Below, one piece after another: positions 50,743-58,235 of a stretch of 64,000 bases of DNA (positions within the stretch are counted from its first letter, which is position 1; each line of letters begins with the position of its first letter). The DNA is taken from assembly GCA_017307855.1 (NCBI GenBank), contig JAFKGD010000004.1:186001-250000 (forward strand). Direction: 5' to 3'. Both the position numbers and the translations under genes were made by a program. Origin of the DNA: Burkholderiales bacterium (lineage in GTDB: Bacteria; Pseudomonadota; Gammaproteobacteria; Burkholderiales; Burkholderiaceae_C). The notes below the pieces were generated by a model, which was not told the DNA's origin, did no database searches, and saw only the letters and a list, made by a program, of their open reading frames with translations.

Positions 50743-51072
50743 ATGCCGCAGTTCGACGTTCATCGGAACAAGGGCCAGCAGAAGCAGGCCATTCCGTTCG
50801 TGGTCGTTGTGCAGTCCGCGCAATTTGACCGCTACCGCCGCCGCGTCGTGGTGCCGCTGATGCGTCGCAGCGTTTTGCCTACTCGCTCACCCCTTGCGGG
50901 GACGCGCATGAACCCGGTGTTCGAGGTGGATGGCATCGACGTGGTGCTGCATCCGCTGGACACCGTTTCTGTCGCACTCGACCAGTTGGGCGAATGCATC
51001 GGCAGCCTGGCTGCACAGGGCCAGCAGATTGCCGATGCGATGGACGAGCTGCTCACCCGCTCGTGGGGTTGA
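50743..51072 (+). CDS. ccdB: CcdB-family gyrase toxin
   Basis: This 109-residue toxin of the CcdB/MazF fold begins MPQFDVHRNKGQQKQAIPFV as CcdB does, then LMRRSVLPTRSPLAGTRMNP and VFEVDGIDVVLHPLDTVSVA, then ELGECIGSLAAQGQQIADAM. Classical CcdB traps DNA gyrase through its three C-terminal residues Trp-Gly-Ile. This protein ends Arg-Ser-Trp-Gly, keeping the Trp-Gly but lacking the final Ile. The partner is a Phd-type, not CcdA-type, antitoxin. It ends 64 bp before a TPP riboswitch. Confidence 0.9.
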   Translation: MPQFDVHRNKGQQKQAIPFVVVVQSAQFDRYRRRVVVPLMRRSVLPTRSPLAGTRMNPVFEVDGIDVVLHPLDTVSVALDQLGECIGSLAAQGQQIADAMDELLTRSWG

Positions 51073-51135
51073 GCCAGGCGGCCCGCCCACCCCACTCGCA
51101 TACAATCCGCGCCGGCGTCCGCATTGCGGGCGCCA

Positions 51136-51236
51136 CTCGCTAGGGGTGTCCGGCCCCGTCGTCCGAACAGACGATGGTGCCGGGCTGAGAGAGTCCCTTT
51201 GAACCTGATTGAGGTAATCCTCGCGCAGGGAAGCCA
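51136..51236 (+). promoter_or_regulatory. TPP riboswitch (THI element) upstream of cytX
   Basis: All conserved THI-box blocks are present: CTAGGGGTGTCC at the start, GGGCTGAGAGAGTCCC with the CUGAGA core, then CCTTTGAACCTGATTGAGGT and TCGCGCAGGGAAGC. The structure binds thiamine pyrophosphate. It lies about 120 bp before cytX, so regulation is probably by start-site masking or termination when TPP is abundant. No clear terminator stem was identified. Confidence 0.93.
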
Positions 51237-51355
51237 GGCCCGACATCCGGGGCGCCGCGTGCCACTTCTCGCACGCGCATCCATCGCCGCAGCACGCGGC
51301 GTGGCGCACCGGGCGGCCAAGCCCACCTGCCTCACGATTTGCACGGAGCAAACTG

Positions 51356-52645
51356 ATGGCAACCGTCTCGTCTTCTTCCTCTTCCGCCGCGGGCGGCAAC
51401 GACGCGCTCACGCCCATCGCGGCCGACCAGCGCGCCTTCGGCACGCGCGATCACGCATCGCTGTGGTTCAGCCTGGGCGTGGGCCTGCTGGTGATGCAGG
51501 TGGGCGCCTACCTGATGCCGGCCCTGGGCACGAAAGAGGCGCTGCTGGCCATCGTGGCCGGCTCGCTGCTGGGCGCGGGCTTGTTGGGCTGGGTGGCCAA
51601 ACTGGGCGCCGACAGCGGCCTGGCCAGCGCCGGGCTGATGCACGCGGTGTACGGCAGCGCCTTCGCGCGCCTGCCGGTGCTGCTCAACATCGTGCAGCTG
51701 ATCGGCTGGGGCGCGTTCGAGATCGTGGTGATGCGCGATTCCACACTGGCCATCGCGCGCCAGTCGGGCGCCGAGGTGGCCTCGCCCGCATGGACGGCCC
51801 TCGCCACGCTGCTGTGGGGCGCGGTGGTGATGCTGCTCATCAGCGGATCGATGGTGCGCGTGGTGCGAAAGCTGATCGCGCGCGTGGCGCTGCCGCTGGT
51901 GGTGCTGTCGCTGCTGTGGCTGACGTGGCAGTTCCTGGGCATGGCGCAGGCGCAAGGGCTGTCGGCGCTGTGGAACCGCCAGGGCGCCGGCGGCATGGGC
52001 GTGCTGCCCGCGCTGGATCTGGTGATCGCCATGCCGATCTCGTGGCTGCCGCTGGTGGCCGACTACGCGCGCCATGGCCGCTCGGGCAAGTCGGCGCTGG
52101 CCGGCACCTGGCTGGGCTATGCCATCGCCAACATGTGGTGCTACTCGCTGGGCGTGCTGGTGGCGCTGACGCTGCCCAGCGAAAACCTCGTCGCCGCGCT
52201 GCTGCTGGCGCAGGGCGGGCTGATCGCGCTGTCGCTGATCCTCATCGACGAGGTGGACAACGCCTACGGCGACACCTACTCGGGCTCGGTCTCGGCACAC
52301 AGCCTGCTGCCGCGCTGGAGCATCCGCCAGTGGGGCTTCGTGATGGCCGCCGTGTGCACGGGCGTGGCCATGGTCCTGCCCATGCACAGCCTGGAGCCGT
52401 TCCTGCTGATGCTGTCGTCGGTGTTCGTGCCGCTGTTCGGCACCATCCTGGGCCGGCTGGCCTTCGGTGTGGATGCTGCCGCCCTGCTGGCGCGCGCGCC
52501 CCGTGCCAATGCCGTGCCCATCGCCATCTGGCTGGGTGGCATCGCTGTCTATCACGCGGCGGGACAGCTGATTCCGCAGGCGGGCTCGGCGCTGCCGGCG
52601 CTGGCCGTCACCTTCGCGCTGGCGTACTTCACGCGCGGGCGCTGA
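51356..52645 (+). CDS. cytX: HMP/purine-cytosine permease family transporter CytX
   Basis: This 429-residue inner-membrane transporter of the NCS1 family has about twelve hydrophobic segments. Because it follows a TPP riboswitch it is the putative hydroxymethylpyrimidine importer CytX. Landmarks are WFSLGVGLLVMQVGAYLMP, LVIAMPISWLPLVADYARHG (the NCS1 substrate-site helix), and IDEVDNAYGDTYSGSVSA. It salvages the pyrimidine half of thiamine, which ThiD then phosphorylates. Its stop is 9 bp before the AlkB-like gene's GTG. Confidence 0.9.
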   Translation: MATVSSSSSSAAGGNDALTPIAADQRAFGTRDHASLWFSLGVGLLVMQVGAYLMPALGTKEALLAIVAGSLLGAGLLGWVAKLGADSGLASAGLMHAVYGSAFARLPVLLNIVQLIGWGAFEIVVMRDSTLAIARQSGAEVASPAWTALATLLWGAVVMLLISGSMVRVVRKLIARVALPLVVLSLLWLTWQFLGMAQAQGLSALWNRQGAGGMGVLPALDLVIAMPISWLPLVADYARHGRSGKSALAGTWLGYAIANMWCYSLGVLVALTLPSENLVAALLLAQGGLIALSLILIDEVDNAYGDTYSGSVSAHSLLPRWSIRQWGFVMAAVCTGVAMVLPMHSLEPFLLMLSSVFVPLFGTILGRLAFGVDAAALLARAPRANAVPIAIWLGGIAVYHAAGQLIPQAGSALPALAVTFALAYFTRGR

Positions 52646-52656
52646 ATCGGGGCGAC

Positions 52657-53310
52657 GTGACCGCAGACCTGTTTGCCGAGGACCCCGGCGCTGCCCGCCA
52701 GCCGCTGGGCCGGCACGCCTGCCTGCTGCGCGGCTTCGCGCTGGGCGCGGTCGATGAGTTGCTCACCGCGCTGGCAACGGTGCAGCAGGCATCGCCGCTG
52801 CGGCACATGGTGACGCCGGGCGGCTTCACCATGTCGGTGGCGACGACCAATTGCGGGCCGCTGGGCTGGATCAGCGACCGGCGCGGCTACCGCTACACCG
52901 CCATCGACCCGGCCCACGGACGCGCCTGGCCCGCCATGCCCGAATCGTTCATGACTTTGGCGCGCGAGGCGGCGGCTGCAGCGGGCTTCGACGGGTTCGA
53001 ACCCGATGCCTGCCTGATCAACCAGTACGTACCCGGTGCCCGCCTGTCACTGCACCAGGATCGCGACGAAGCCGACTTCGGCGCACCGATCGTTTCCGTT
53101 TCGTTGGGCATGAGCGCCACCTTCCAGTTCGGCGGACTGGCGCGCACCGATCCGGTGACCAAGGTGTCCCTGCATCATGGCGACGCGGTGGTCTGGGGCG
53201 GCGAGGATCGCCTGCGCTTCCACGGCGTGATGCCGCTCAGAGGCGCGCCGCATCCGCATCCCCAGCTGGCGGATCGGCGCATCAACCTCACGTTCCGCAA
53301 GGCCGGTTGA
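52657..53310 (+). CDS. alkB: AlkB-type 2-oxoglutarate/Fe(II) DNA repair dioxygenase
   Basis: This 217-residue enzyme reverses alkylation damage in DNA or RNA (1-methyladenine, 3-methylcytosine) using Fe(II), oxygen and 2-oxoglutarate. The iron triad is visible: NQYVPGARLSLHQDRDE supplies His-x-Asp and RLRFHGVMP the distal His. The 2-oxoglutarate arginine lies in DRRINLTFRKA. The nucleotide lid contains NCGPLGWISDRRGYRY. The start is a GTG at 52657 with GGGGCG just before; no ATG gives a full N-terminus. It is probably co-transcribed with cytX, with no functional link known. Confidence 0.92.
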   Translation: MTADLFAEDPGAARQPLGRHACLLRGFALGAVDELLTALATVQQASPLRHMVTPGGFTMSVATTNCGPLGWISDRRGYRYTAIDPAHGRAWPAMPESFMTLAREAAAAAGFDGFEPDACLINQYVPGARLSLHQDRDEADFGAPIVSVSLGMSATFQFGGLARTDPVTKVSLHHGDAVVWGGEDRLRFHGVMPLRGAPHPHPQLADRRINLTFRKAG

Positions 53311-53380
53311 GCGTCGAGGCGCGCTCGCCCCGGCCCGGGCCCGCCTCGCTTCGCTGCGCTGCGCGGGACGCCGGCTGACG

Positions 53381-54235
53381 TCAGAGCGGCAGCAGCCGCG
53401 CGGCCACCGGCGCGTGGCCGTGGTTGAGCGGGCCATGGCCGCGACCCGTGCGCACTGAGGCCCCTGCAGCAATCGCTTTCAGCACATAGGCGCGAGCGCC
53501 CTCCACCGCTTCGGTGAGCGGCAGGCCGATTGCCAGATGCGCGGCAATGCCCGACGACAGCGTGCAGCCGGTGCCGTGCACGTTGTGGCTGTCGATGCGG
53601 TTGGCGGCCAGGCGCAACAGGGGCTGGCCCGGGCGGGCGAGCAGGTCGACGACTTCCGGGCCGGGCAGATGTCCACCCTTGAGCAAGGCCGCCGGCGCGC
53701 CCAGCGCCAGCAGGTCGGCGGCGGCGGCGTCCAGCGCATCGATGCCGTCGATGGGCCGGCCCAGCAGCAGCGCGGCTTCGTCCAGATTGGGCGTGACCAC
53801 GGTGGCGCGCGGAAACAGCTCGTGCACCAGCACGCTCACGGTTTCCTCGGCAATGAGGCGGTCGCCGCTGGTGGCCACCATCACGGGGTCGAGCACCACG
53901 CGCTCGATGCGGTAGGTGTCGATGGCCCAGGCCACCACGCGCACGATCTCGGGGGCGTGCAGCATGCCGATCTTCACGGCGTCCACGCCGATGTCTTCGA
54001 TGACGGCCGACAGCTGCGCCTTGAGGAACTCGGGCGGCACGCCATGGATGCCGGTTACCCCCATCGTGTTCTGCGCGGTGAGCGCGGTGATGGCCGTCAT
54101 GCCGTAGCAGCCCAGCGCCGCGAAGGTCTTCAGATCGGCCTGGATGCCGGCGCCGCCACCCGAATCGGACCCGGCGATGGACAGCACGCGGGCATAGCGG
54201 TGGGAAGCGGGAGCAGCAGCGGCAACGGACGTCAT
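53381..54235 (-). CDS. thiD: HMP/HMP-phosphate kinase ThiD
   Basis: This 284-residue ribokinase-fold enzyme phosphorylates hydroxymethylpyrimidine twice to HMP-PP for thiamine synthesis. It starts ARVLSIAGSDSGGGAGIQAD, the canonical ThiD opening; other blocks are YGMTAITALTAQNTMGVTGI, VLDPVMVATSGDRLIAEE and the anion-hole/catalytic GTGCTLSSGIAAHLA. The start was set at the ATG ending at 54235. It is on the opposite strand to the other thiamine genes and shows no riboswitch of its own in the 90 bp before the one at 54325. Confidence 0.95.
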   Translation of the reverse strand: MTSVAAAAPASHRYARVLSIAGSDSGGGAGIQADLKTFAALGCYGMTAITALTAQNTMGVTGIHGVPPEFLKAQLSAVIEDIGVDAVKIGMLHAPEIVRVVAWAIDTYRIERVVLDPVMVATSGDRLIAEETVSVLVHELFPRATVVTPNLDEAALLLGRPIDGIDALDAAAADLLALGAPAALLKGGHLPGPEVVDLLARPGQPLLRLAANRIDSHNVHGTGCTLSSGIAAHLAIGLPLTEAVEGARAYVLKAIAAGASVRTGRGHGPLNHGHAPVAARLLPL

Positions 54236-54324
54236 CGGCCAATTATCGCGGCGGCGGCAGGGTTCCTTGCGCCCGCGCAGGGGCGGCGGCGATCGTTCGG
54301 GGATAATCGGCGGCTCAGGATGAA

Positions 54325-54412
54325 ACAGGGGTGCCGTGCCCATCAGGGCCTGGCTGAGAAACACCCTTCCTACCCGATCCAGGTCATGCTGGCGTGGGGA
54401 GTTTCCCGTCAA
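54325..54412 (+). promoter_or_regulatory. TPP riboswitch (THI element) upstream of thiO
   Basis: The element reads ACAGGGGTGCCGTGCC, then GGCTGAGAAACACCC with the CUGAGA core, then CCGATCCAGGTCATGCTGGC and GTGGGGAG. These are the conserved helices P2-P5 of a THI box. It ends about 50 bp before the thiO ATG, so it likely controls thiO-thiS-thiG-thiE. It is the second TPP switch within 3.2 kb. Confidence 0.92.
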
Positions 54413-54458
54413 CGACGCGCCTCGTTTTCGTCCGTCCCTTCTGGCAACACACGACGAA

Positions 54459-55589
54459 ATGACGGCAGCAACCCCACGCGACACCTCCGCAGCCATCCTC
54501 GGCGCCGGCCTCATGGGCCGCCTGATGGCGCTGGCGCTGGCGCGCGCGGGCTGGCGCTGCGAGCTGTACGACGCCGCCGGCCCCGATGCCGACGGAGCGG
54601 CCGCTCGCGTGGCCGCCGCCATGCTGGCGCCGCTGGCCGAATCGGCCATCACCGAGCCCGTGGTCGTGCGCATGGGCCAGCACGCGCTGGGCCGCTGGCC
54701 CCAGTTGCTGGCCGGGCTGTCGCAACCTGTGTTCTTCCAGCAGGAAGGCACGCTGATCGTGTGGCACCGGCAGGACGCGCCCGAAGCCGCTCGCTTTCGC
54801 CGGCAGGTGGAGACCACCACGCGCGGCATCGAGGGCCTGCCCGCCATCGAAGCCGTGGACGCGCAGGCACTGGCCGCGCTGGAGCCCGCGCTGGCCCATC
54901 GTTTCGCTCAGGGCCTGTACCTGCCCGGCGAGGGCCAGCTGGACAACCGCCAACTGCTGGCCGCGCTGCTGCACGAGCTGCAGGCGATCGGCGTGCCGCT
55001 GCACTGGCACGCGCCGCGCACACCGGCCGACTTCCGCCCCGGCCAGGCGGGCCAGCCCGGCTGGGTGATCGACTGCCGGGGGCTGGGTGCGCGCGATGCG
55101 TTCGTCAACGGCACGCCCCTGCGTGGCGTGCGTGGCGAAGTCATCCGCCTGCACGCCCCCGAGGTATCGCTGTCGCGCCCCACGCGGCTCATGCATCCGC
55201 GCTATCCGATCTACATCGCGCCCAAGCAAGACCACGTGTTCGTCATCGGCGCCACCGAGATCGAATCCGACGACCTCTCGCCCGCCAGCGTGCGGTCCAC
55301 GCTGGAACTGCTGAGCGCCGCCTACACCGTGCACAGCGGCTTCGCCGAAGCACGCATCCTGGAAATCGCCACGCAGTGCCGCCCCGCCCTGCCCGACAAC
55401 CTGCCCGCCATCCGCAGCAGCGCGCCCGGCGTGCTGCACATCAACGGCCTGTACCGCCACGGCTTCATGATTTCGCCCGCCGTGCTGGACGCCGCGCTGC
55501 AACTGCTCACCACCGGCGAGCGCACCCTGGCCGACCGCTTCGCGCTGCTGCCCGCCGACGCACCCGCGCACGACGCGCTGGCCGCCTGA
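54459..55589 (+). CDS. thiO: Glycine oxidase-type FAD enzyme ThiO
   Basis: This 376-residue flavoenzyme of the D-amino acid oxidase family oxidises glycine to dehydroglycine (iminoglycine), the substrate of thiazole synthase. The FAD loop is AILGAGLMGRLMALALARAG. Landmarks include AAMLAPLAES, GQLDNRQLLAALL, and YIAPKQDHVFVIGATEIESD near the active site; the C-terminal HINGLYRHGFMISPAVLD closes the FAD site. It is the first gene of the riboswitch-controlled operon and lies 25 bp before thiS. The start ATG at 54459 gives the normal length. Confidence 0.93.
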   Translation: MTAATPRDTSAAILGAGLMGRLMALALARAGWRCELYDAAGPDADGAAARVAAAMLAPLAESAITEPVVVRMGQHALGRWPQLLAGLSQPVFFQQEGTLIVWHRQDAPEAARFRRQVETTTRGIEGLPAIEAVDAQALAALEPALAHRFAQGLYLPGEGQLDNRQLLAALLHELQAIGVPLHWHAPRTPADFRPGQAGQPGWVIDCRGLGARDAFVNGTPLRGVRGEVIRLHAPEVSLSRPTRLMHPRYPIYIAPKQDHVFVIGATEIESDDLSPASVRSTLELLSAAYTVHSGFAEARILEIATQCRPALPDNLPAIRSSAPGVLHINGLYRHGFMISPAVLDAALQLLTTGERTLADRFALLPADAPAHDALAA

Positions 55590-55614
55590 TCCACACGCGA
55601 CACAGCGACACCCC

Positions 55615-55812
55615 ATGCAAGTCTTCATCAACCAGGCCCCGCACGATCTGCCCGATGGCGCCACCCTGGCCGACGCCGTGGCCCGCCTCGCACCGCGCCC
55701 GCCGTTTGCCGCCGCCGTCAACCTGCAGTTCGTGCCCAACACGCAATACGCCGCGCGCGCGCTGGCCGACGGCGACCGCATCGAGATCATCGCCCCCGTG
55801 ACCGGAGGTTGA
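55615..55812 (+). CDS. thiS: Sulfur carrier ThiS
   Basis: This 65-residue ubiquitin-like sulfur carrier ends in the required Gly-Gly (IIAPVTGG), which is adenylated and thiocarboxylated to supply sulfur for the thiazole ring. The body [20 protein letters not shown] and [17 protein letters not shown] matches the beta-grasp fold. It overlaps no gene but lies 7 bp before thiG, its partner. ThiF is not present in the window. Confidence 0.95.
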   Translation: MQVFINQAPHDLPDGATLADAVARLAPRPPFAAAVNLQFVPNTQYAARALADGDRIEIIAPVTGG

Positions 55813-55819
55813 ACCCACC

Positions 55820-56635
55820 ATGGAACCGATCACCCGCATGCCCACCCCCGACGCGCTCGTGCTCTACGGCGAAACCTTCGCCAGCCGCCTGCTGCTGGGC
55901 ACCTCGCGCTACCCCTCGCCCGCCGTGCTCGAAGCCGCCGTGAAAACGGCCCGGCCCGCGATGGTGACCGCATCGCTGCGCCGCCAGGGTGCCAACGACA
56001 ACGAGGCCGGCGGCAGCTTCTGGCAACTGCTCAGGGGCCTGGGCGTGCCCGTGCTGCCCAACACCGCCGGCTGCCACAGCGTGCAGGAAGCCGTGACCAC
56101 CGCGCAGATGGCGCGCGAAGTCTTCGGCACCGACTGGATCAAGCTGGAGCTGATCGGCGACGACTACACGCTGCAGCCCGACACGCTCAACCTGCCCGAA
56201 GCCGCCAGCATCCTCATCAAGGACGGCTTCAAGGTGCTGCCCTACTGCACCGAAGACCTCGTGCTGTGCCAGCGCCTGGTCGACGTGGGCTGCCAGGCCG
56301 TCATGCCCTGGGCCGCGCCCATCGGCACCGGCAAGGGCCCCGTCAACCCGTGGGCCATGCGCAGCCTGCGCGAACGCCTGCCCGGCGTGCCGCTGATTGT
56401 GGACGCCGGCCTGGGCCTGCCATCGCACGCCTGCACCGTCATGGAATGGGGCTACGACGCCGTGCTGCTCAACACCGCCGTCGCCCTGTCGCAAGACCCC
56501 GTGGCCATGGCCGGCGCCTTCGCATCCGCCACGCAGGCCGGCCGCGACGCGTGGCGCGCCGGCGCCATGGCCGAACAGCAGGCCGCCCAGCCCAGCACCC
56601 CCGTGCTGGGCACGCCCTTCTGGCATCAGGCCTGA
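55820..56635 (+). CDS. thiG: Thiazole synthase ThiG
   Basis: This 271-residue TIM-barrel enzyme forms the thiazole phosphate from deoxyxylulose phosphate, dehydroglycine and ThiS thiocarboxylate. It begins [20 protein letters not shown], then [20 protein letters not shown] carries the Schiff-base lysine, followed by [20 protein letters not shown] and [20 protein letters not shown]. The C-terminal phosphate site is [17 protein letters not shown]. Length is typical. It sits in thiO-thiS-thiG-thiE. Confidence 0.96.
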   Translation: MEPITRMPTPDALVLYGETFASRLLLGTSRYPSPAVLEAAVKTARPAMVTASLRRQGANDNEAGGSFWQLLRGLGVPVLPNTAGCHSVQEAVTTAQMAREVFGTDWIKLELIGDDYTLQPDTLNLPEAASILIKDGFKVLPYCTEDLVLCQRLVDVGCQAVMPWAAPIGTGKGPVNPWAMRSLRERLPGVPLIVDAGLGLPSHACTVMEWGYDAVLLNTAVALSQDPVAMAGAFASATQAGRDAWRAGAMAEQQAAQPSTPVLGTPFWHQA

Positions 56636-56694
56636 TCAGCCCCATCGCCACCGCGCGCGCCCCCGCACAAGAAATACCGGAGACACCCGCCGCC

Positions 56695-57675
56695 ATGAGC
56701 CCCACCCCCGCCACCGCCCTGCCCCCGGACGCCACCGACGCGCAAGTGCAGGCCGCCGCGCAAGCCATCGTGGCCGCGCACCGCGACACCTTTGCCAGCG
56801 CCATCGACGACACCCGCGTGGCCGCCTACACGCGCAACGAACCCGCCTACCGCGCCGCCCGCCGCGCCACAGCCGAGCTGGGCTTCATCGCGCAAGACGC
56901 CGAATGCCTGGCCCAGGCCTGGCAACGCCAGACCGAACGCACCGGCCAATTCGACGCCACCGCCTGGCCCGACGATCCGGCCGATTTCGGCCTGGCCCCG
57001 TGGCCGCGCAAGAACGCCTTCGCCCCCTGCCCCGGCGCGCTCGGCCTCTACGCCGTGCTGCCCGACGCCGAATGGGTGGGCCGCATGGCCCGCGCCGGCG
57101 TGCCCACCGTGCAACTGCGCTTCAAAAGCGACGACGCGCAAGCCATCGCGCGCGAAGTGCGGACTGCCGTCGAAGCCGTACGCGGCACGTTGTCCCTGCT
57201 CTTCATCAACGACCACTGGCGCGAAGCCATCGCCGCCGGCGCCTACGGCGTGCACCTGGGCCAGGAAGACCTGGACACCCTGAGCGCCGACGATCTGGCC
57301 GCCATCCGCAACGCCGACCTGCGCCTGGGCCTCAGCACCCACGGCTACGCCGAGATGTGCCGCGTGGACGCCGTCAGCCCCAGCTACATCGCCATGGGCG
57401 CCGTCTTCCCCACCACGCTCAAGGCCATGCCCACCGCGCCGCAAGGCACGGGCCGCCTCAATGCGTATGCGCGCCTCATGCGCCAGCACTCATTGGTCGC
57501 CATCGGCGGCATCGATGCCGAACGCATGCCGCAGGTGCTGCGGGACAGCGGCGTGGGCAGCGTGGCGGTGGTGCGCGCGATCACCGGCGCGAGCGATCCG
57601 GAGCAGGCCGCGAAGGGCCTGATGCAGCTGGTTCAGGAAAACATTTCGGGGGTCTTCTCAGACCCCGAAAAATGA
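56695..57675 (+). CDS. thiE: Thiamine-phosphate synthase ThiE with N-terminal extension
   Basis: This 326-residue enzyme joins HMP-PP and thiazole phosphate to thiamine phosphate. The catalytic TIM barrel occupies residues about 118-326: GVPTVQLRFKS, LFINDHWREAIAAGAYGVHL with GQEDL, LGLSTHGYAE, SPSYIAMGAVFPTTLKAMPT and VAIGGIDAERMP. The first 117 residues are extra compared with ordinary ThiE of about 210. They are helical (AYTRNEPAYRAARRATAELG) and unrecognised, though the frame and codon use look genuinely coding. It is the last gene of the riboswitch operon. Its stop overlaps the promoter region of tRNA-Asn. Confidence 0.92.
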   Translation: MSPTPATALPPDATDAQVQAAAQAIVAAHRDTFASAIDDTRVAAYTRNEPAYRAARRATAELGFIAQDAECLAQAWQRQTERTGQFDATAWPDDPADFGLAPWPRKNAFAPCPGALGLYAVLPDAEWVGRMARAGVPTVQLRFKSDDAQAIAREVRTAVEAVRGTLSLLFINDHWREAIAAGAYGVHLGQEDLDTLSADDLAAIRNADLRLGLSTHGYAEMCRVDAVSPSYIAMGAVFPTTLKAMPTAPQGTGRLNAYARLMRQHSLVAIGGIDAERMPQVLRDSGVGSVAVVRAITGASDPEQAAKGLMQLVQENISGVFSDPEK

Positions 57676-57678
57676 CGC

Positions 57679-57684
57679 TATAAT
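57679..57684 (+). promoter_or_regulatory. -10 box of tRNA-Asn
   Basis: A perfect TATAAT lies 11 bp before the tRNA, immediately after the thiE stop. No good -35 match is visible at the expected position inside the end of thiE. Confidence 0.6.
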
Positions 57685-57695
57685 CTGAGGCTTGT

Positions 57696-57771
57696 TCCTC
57701 GATAGCTCAGTCGGTAGAGCGCCGGACTGTTAATCCGTAGGTCCCTGGTTCGAGCCCAGGTCGAGGAGCCA
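57696..57771 (+). tRNA. tRNA-Asn (GTT)
   Basis: The cloverleaf is complete. The acceptor stem TCCTCGA pairs with TCGAGGA, the D-arm is TAGCTCAGTCGGTAGAGC, the anticodon arm CGGACTGTTAATCCG shows anticodon GTT, and the T-loop is GGTTCGAGCCC with encoded CCA at the end. A terminator follows at 57790. The low-GC defence genes begin after it, so it may have served as an integration site, but I found no duplicated tRNA 3' end further right in the window. Confidence 0.97.
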
Positions 57772-57789
57772 AAAATACGGAAATGAATC

Positions 57790-57823
57790 AAGCCTCCAGG
57801 TCGAAAGACTTGGGGGCTTTTTT
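57790..57823 (+). terminator. Terminator of tRNA-Asn
   Basis: AAGCCTCCAGGTC and GACTTGGGGGCTT pair (two G-T wobbles) around a GAAA tetraloop and run into a T-rich tail. It lies 18 bp after the tRNA. Confidence 0.9.
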
Positions 57824-58235
57824 CTTTGCTCCTGAAAAGCAACTGGCATACCAAGATGAGTTCTCGCACACCGCCAACCGCAGAGCTCGCTGCCCCACCG
57901 TACTGAGGCAGCATTCCAGACACCTCAAATTCGAGTCATTGGCGATTCAACGCTGATGCCCAAGAAGAGATCCAACCAGCCACCAAACACAGACCCTATG
58001 TCATTCTTGATTCACTGAATCTATGTTTACGAGTGTTGTTCAGATCCGAGCTGCGTAGTCTGCTTCGACGTCAAACAGTGGAGCCCCTAGAGTCATCTAC
58101 ACGGCGCAAAGCTACATTTAGGCATCAAGACTTTGCTCTCAGCGCTCCAGACCGTCGCAGCAGCAGACGGCGCAAGAGCACTGGACACATAGCTCTTGAA
58201 AAAGCACAGCTCAACTTGAAAGTGGAGGTGATGGC
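57824..58235. other. Island entry region, no supported gene
   Basis: The stretch between the tRNA terminator and the next gene shows a sharp drop in GC content and holds no gene I would defend. A 6+1+6 dyad, GATTCA-C-TGAATC (58009-58021), could be an operator. The ribosome-binding GGAGG at 58224-58228 belongs to the gene starting at 58236. No integrase or direct repeat is visible. Confidence 0.45.
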
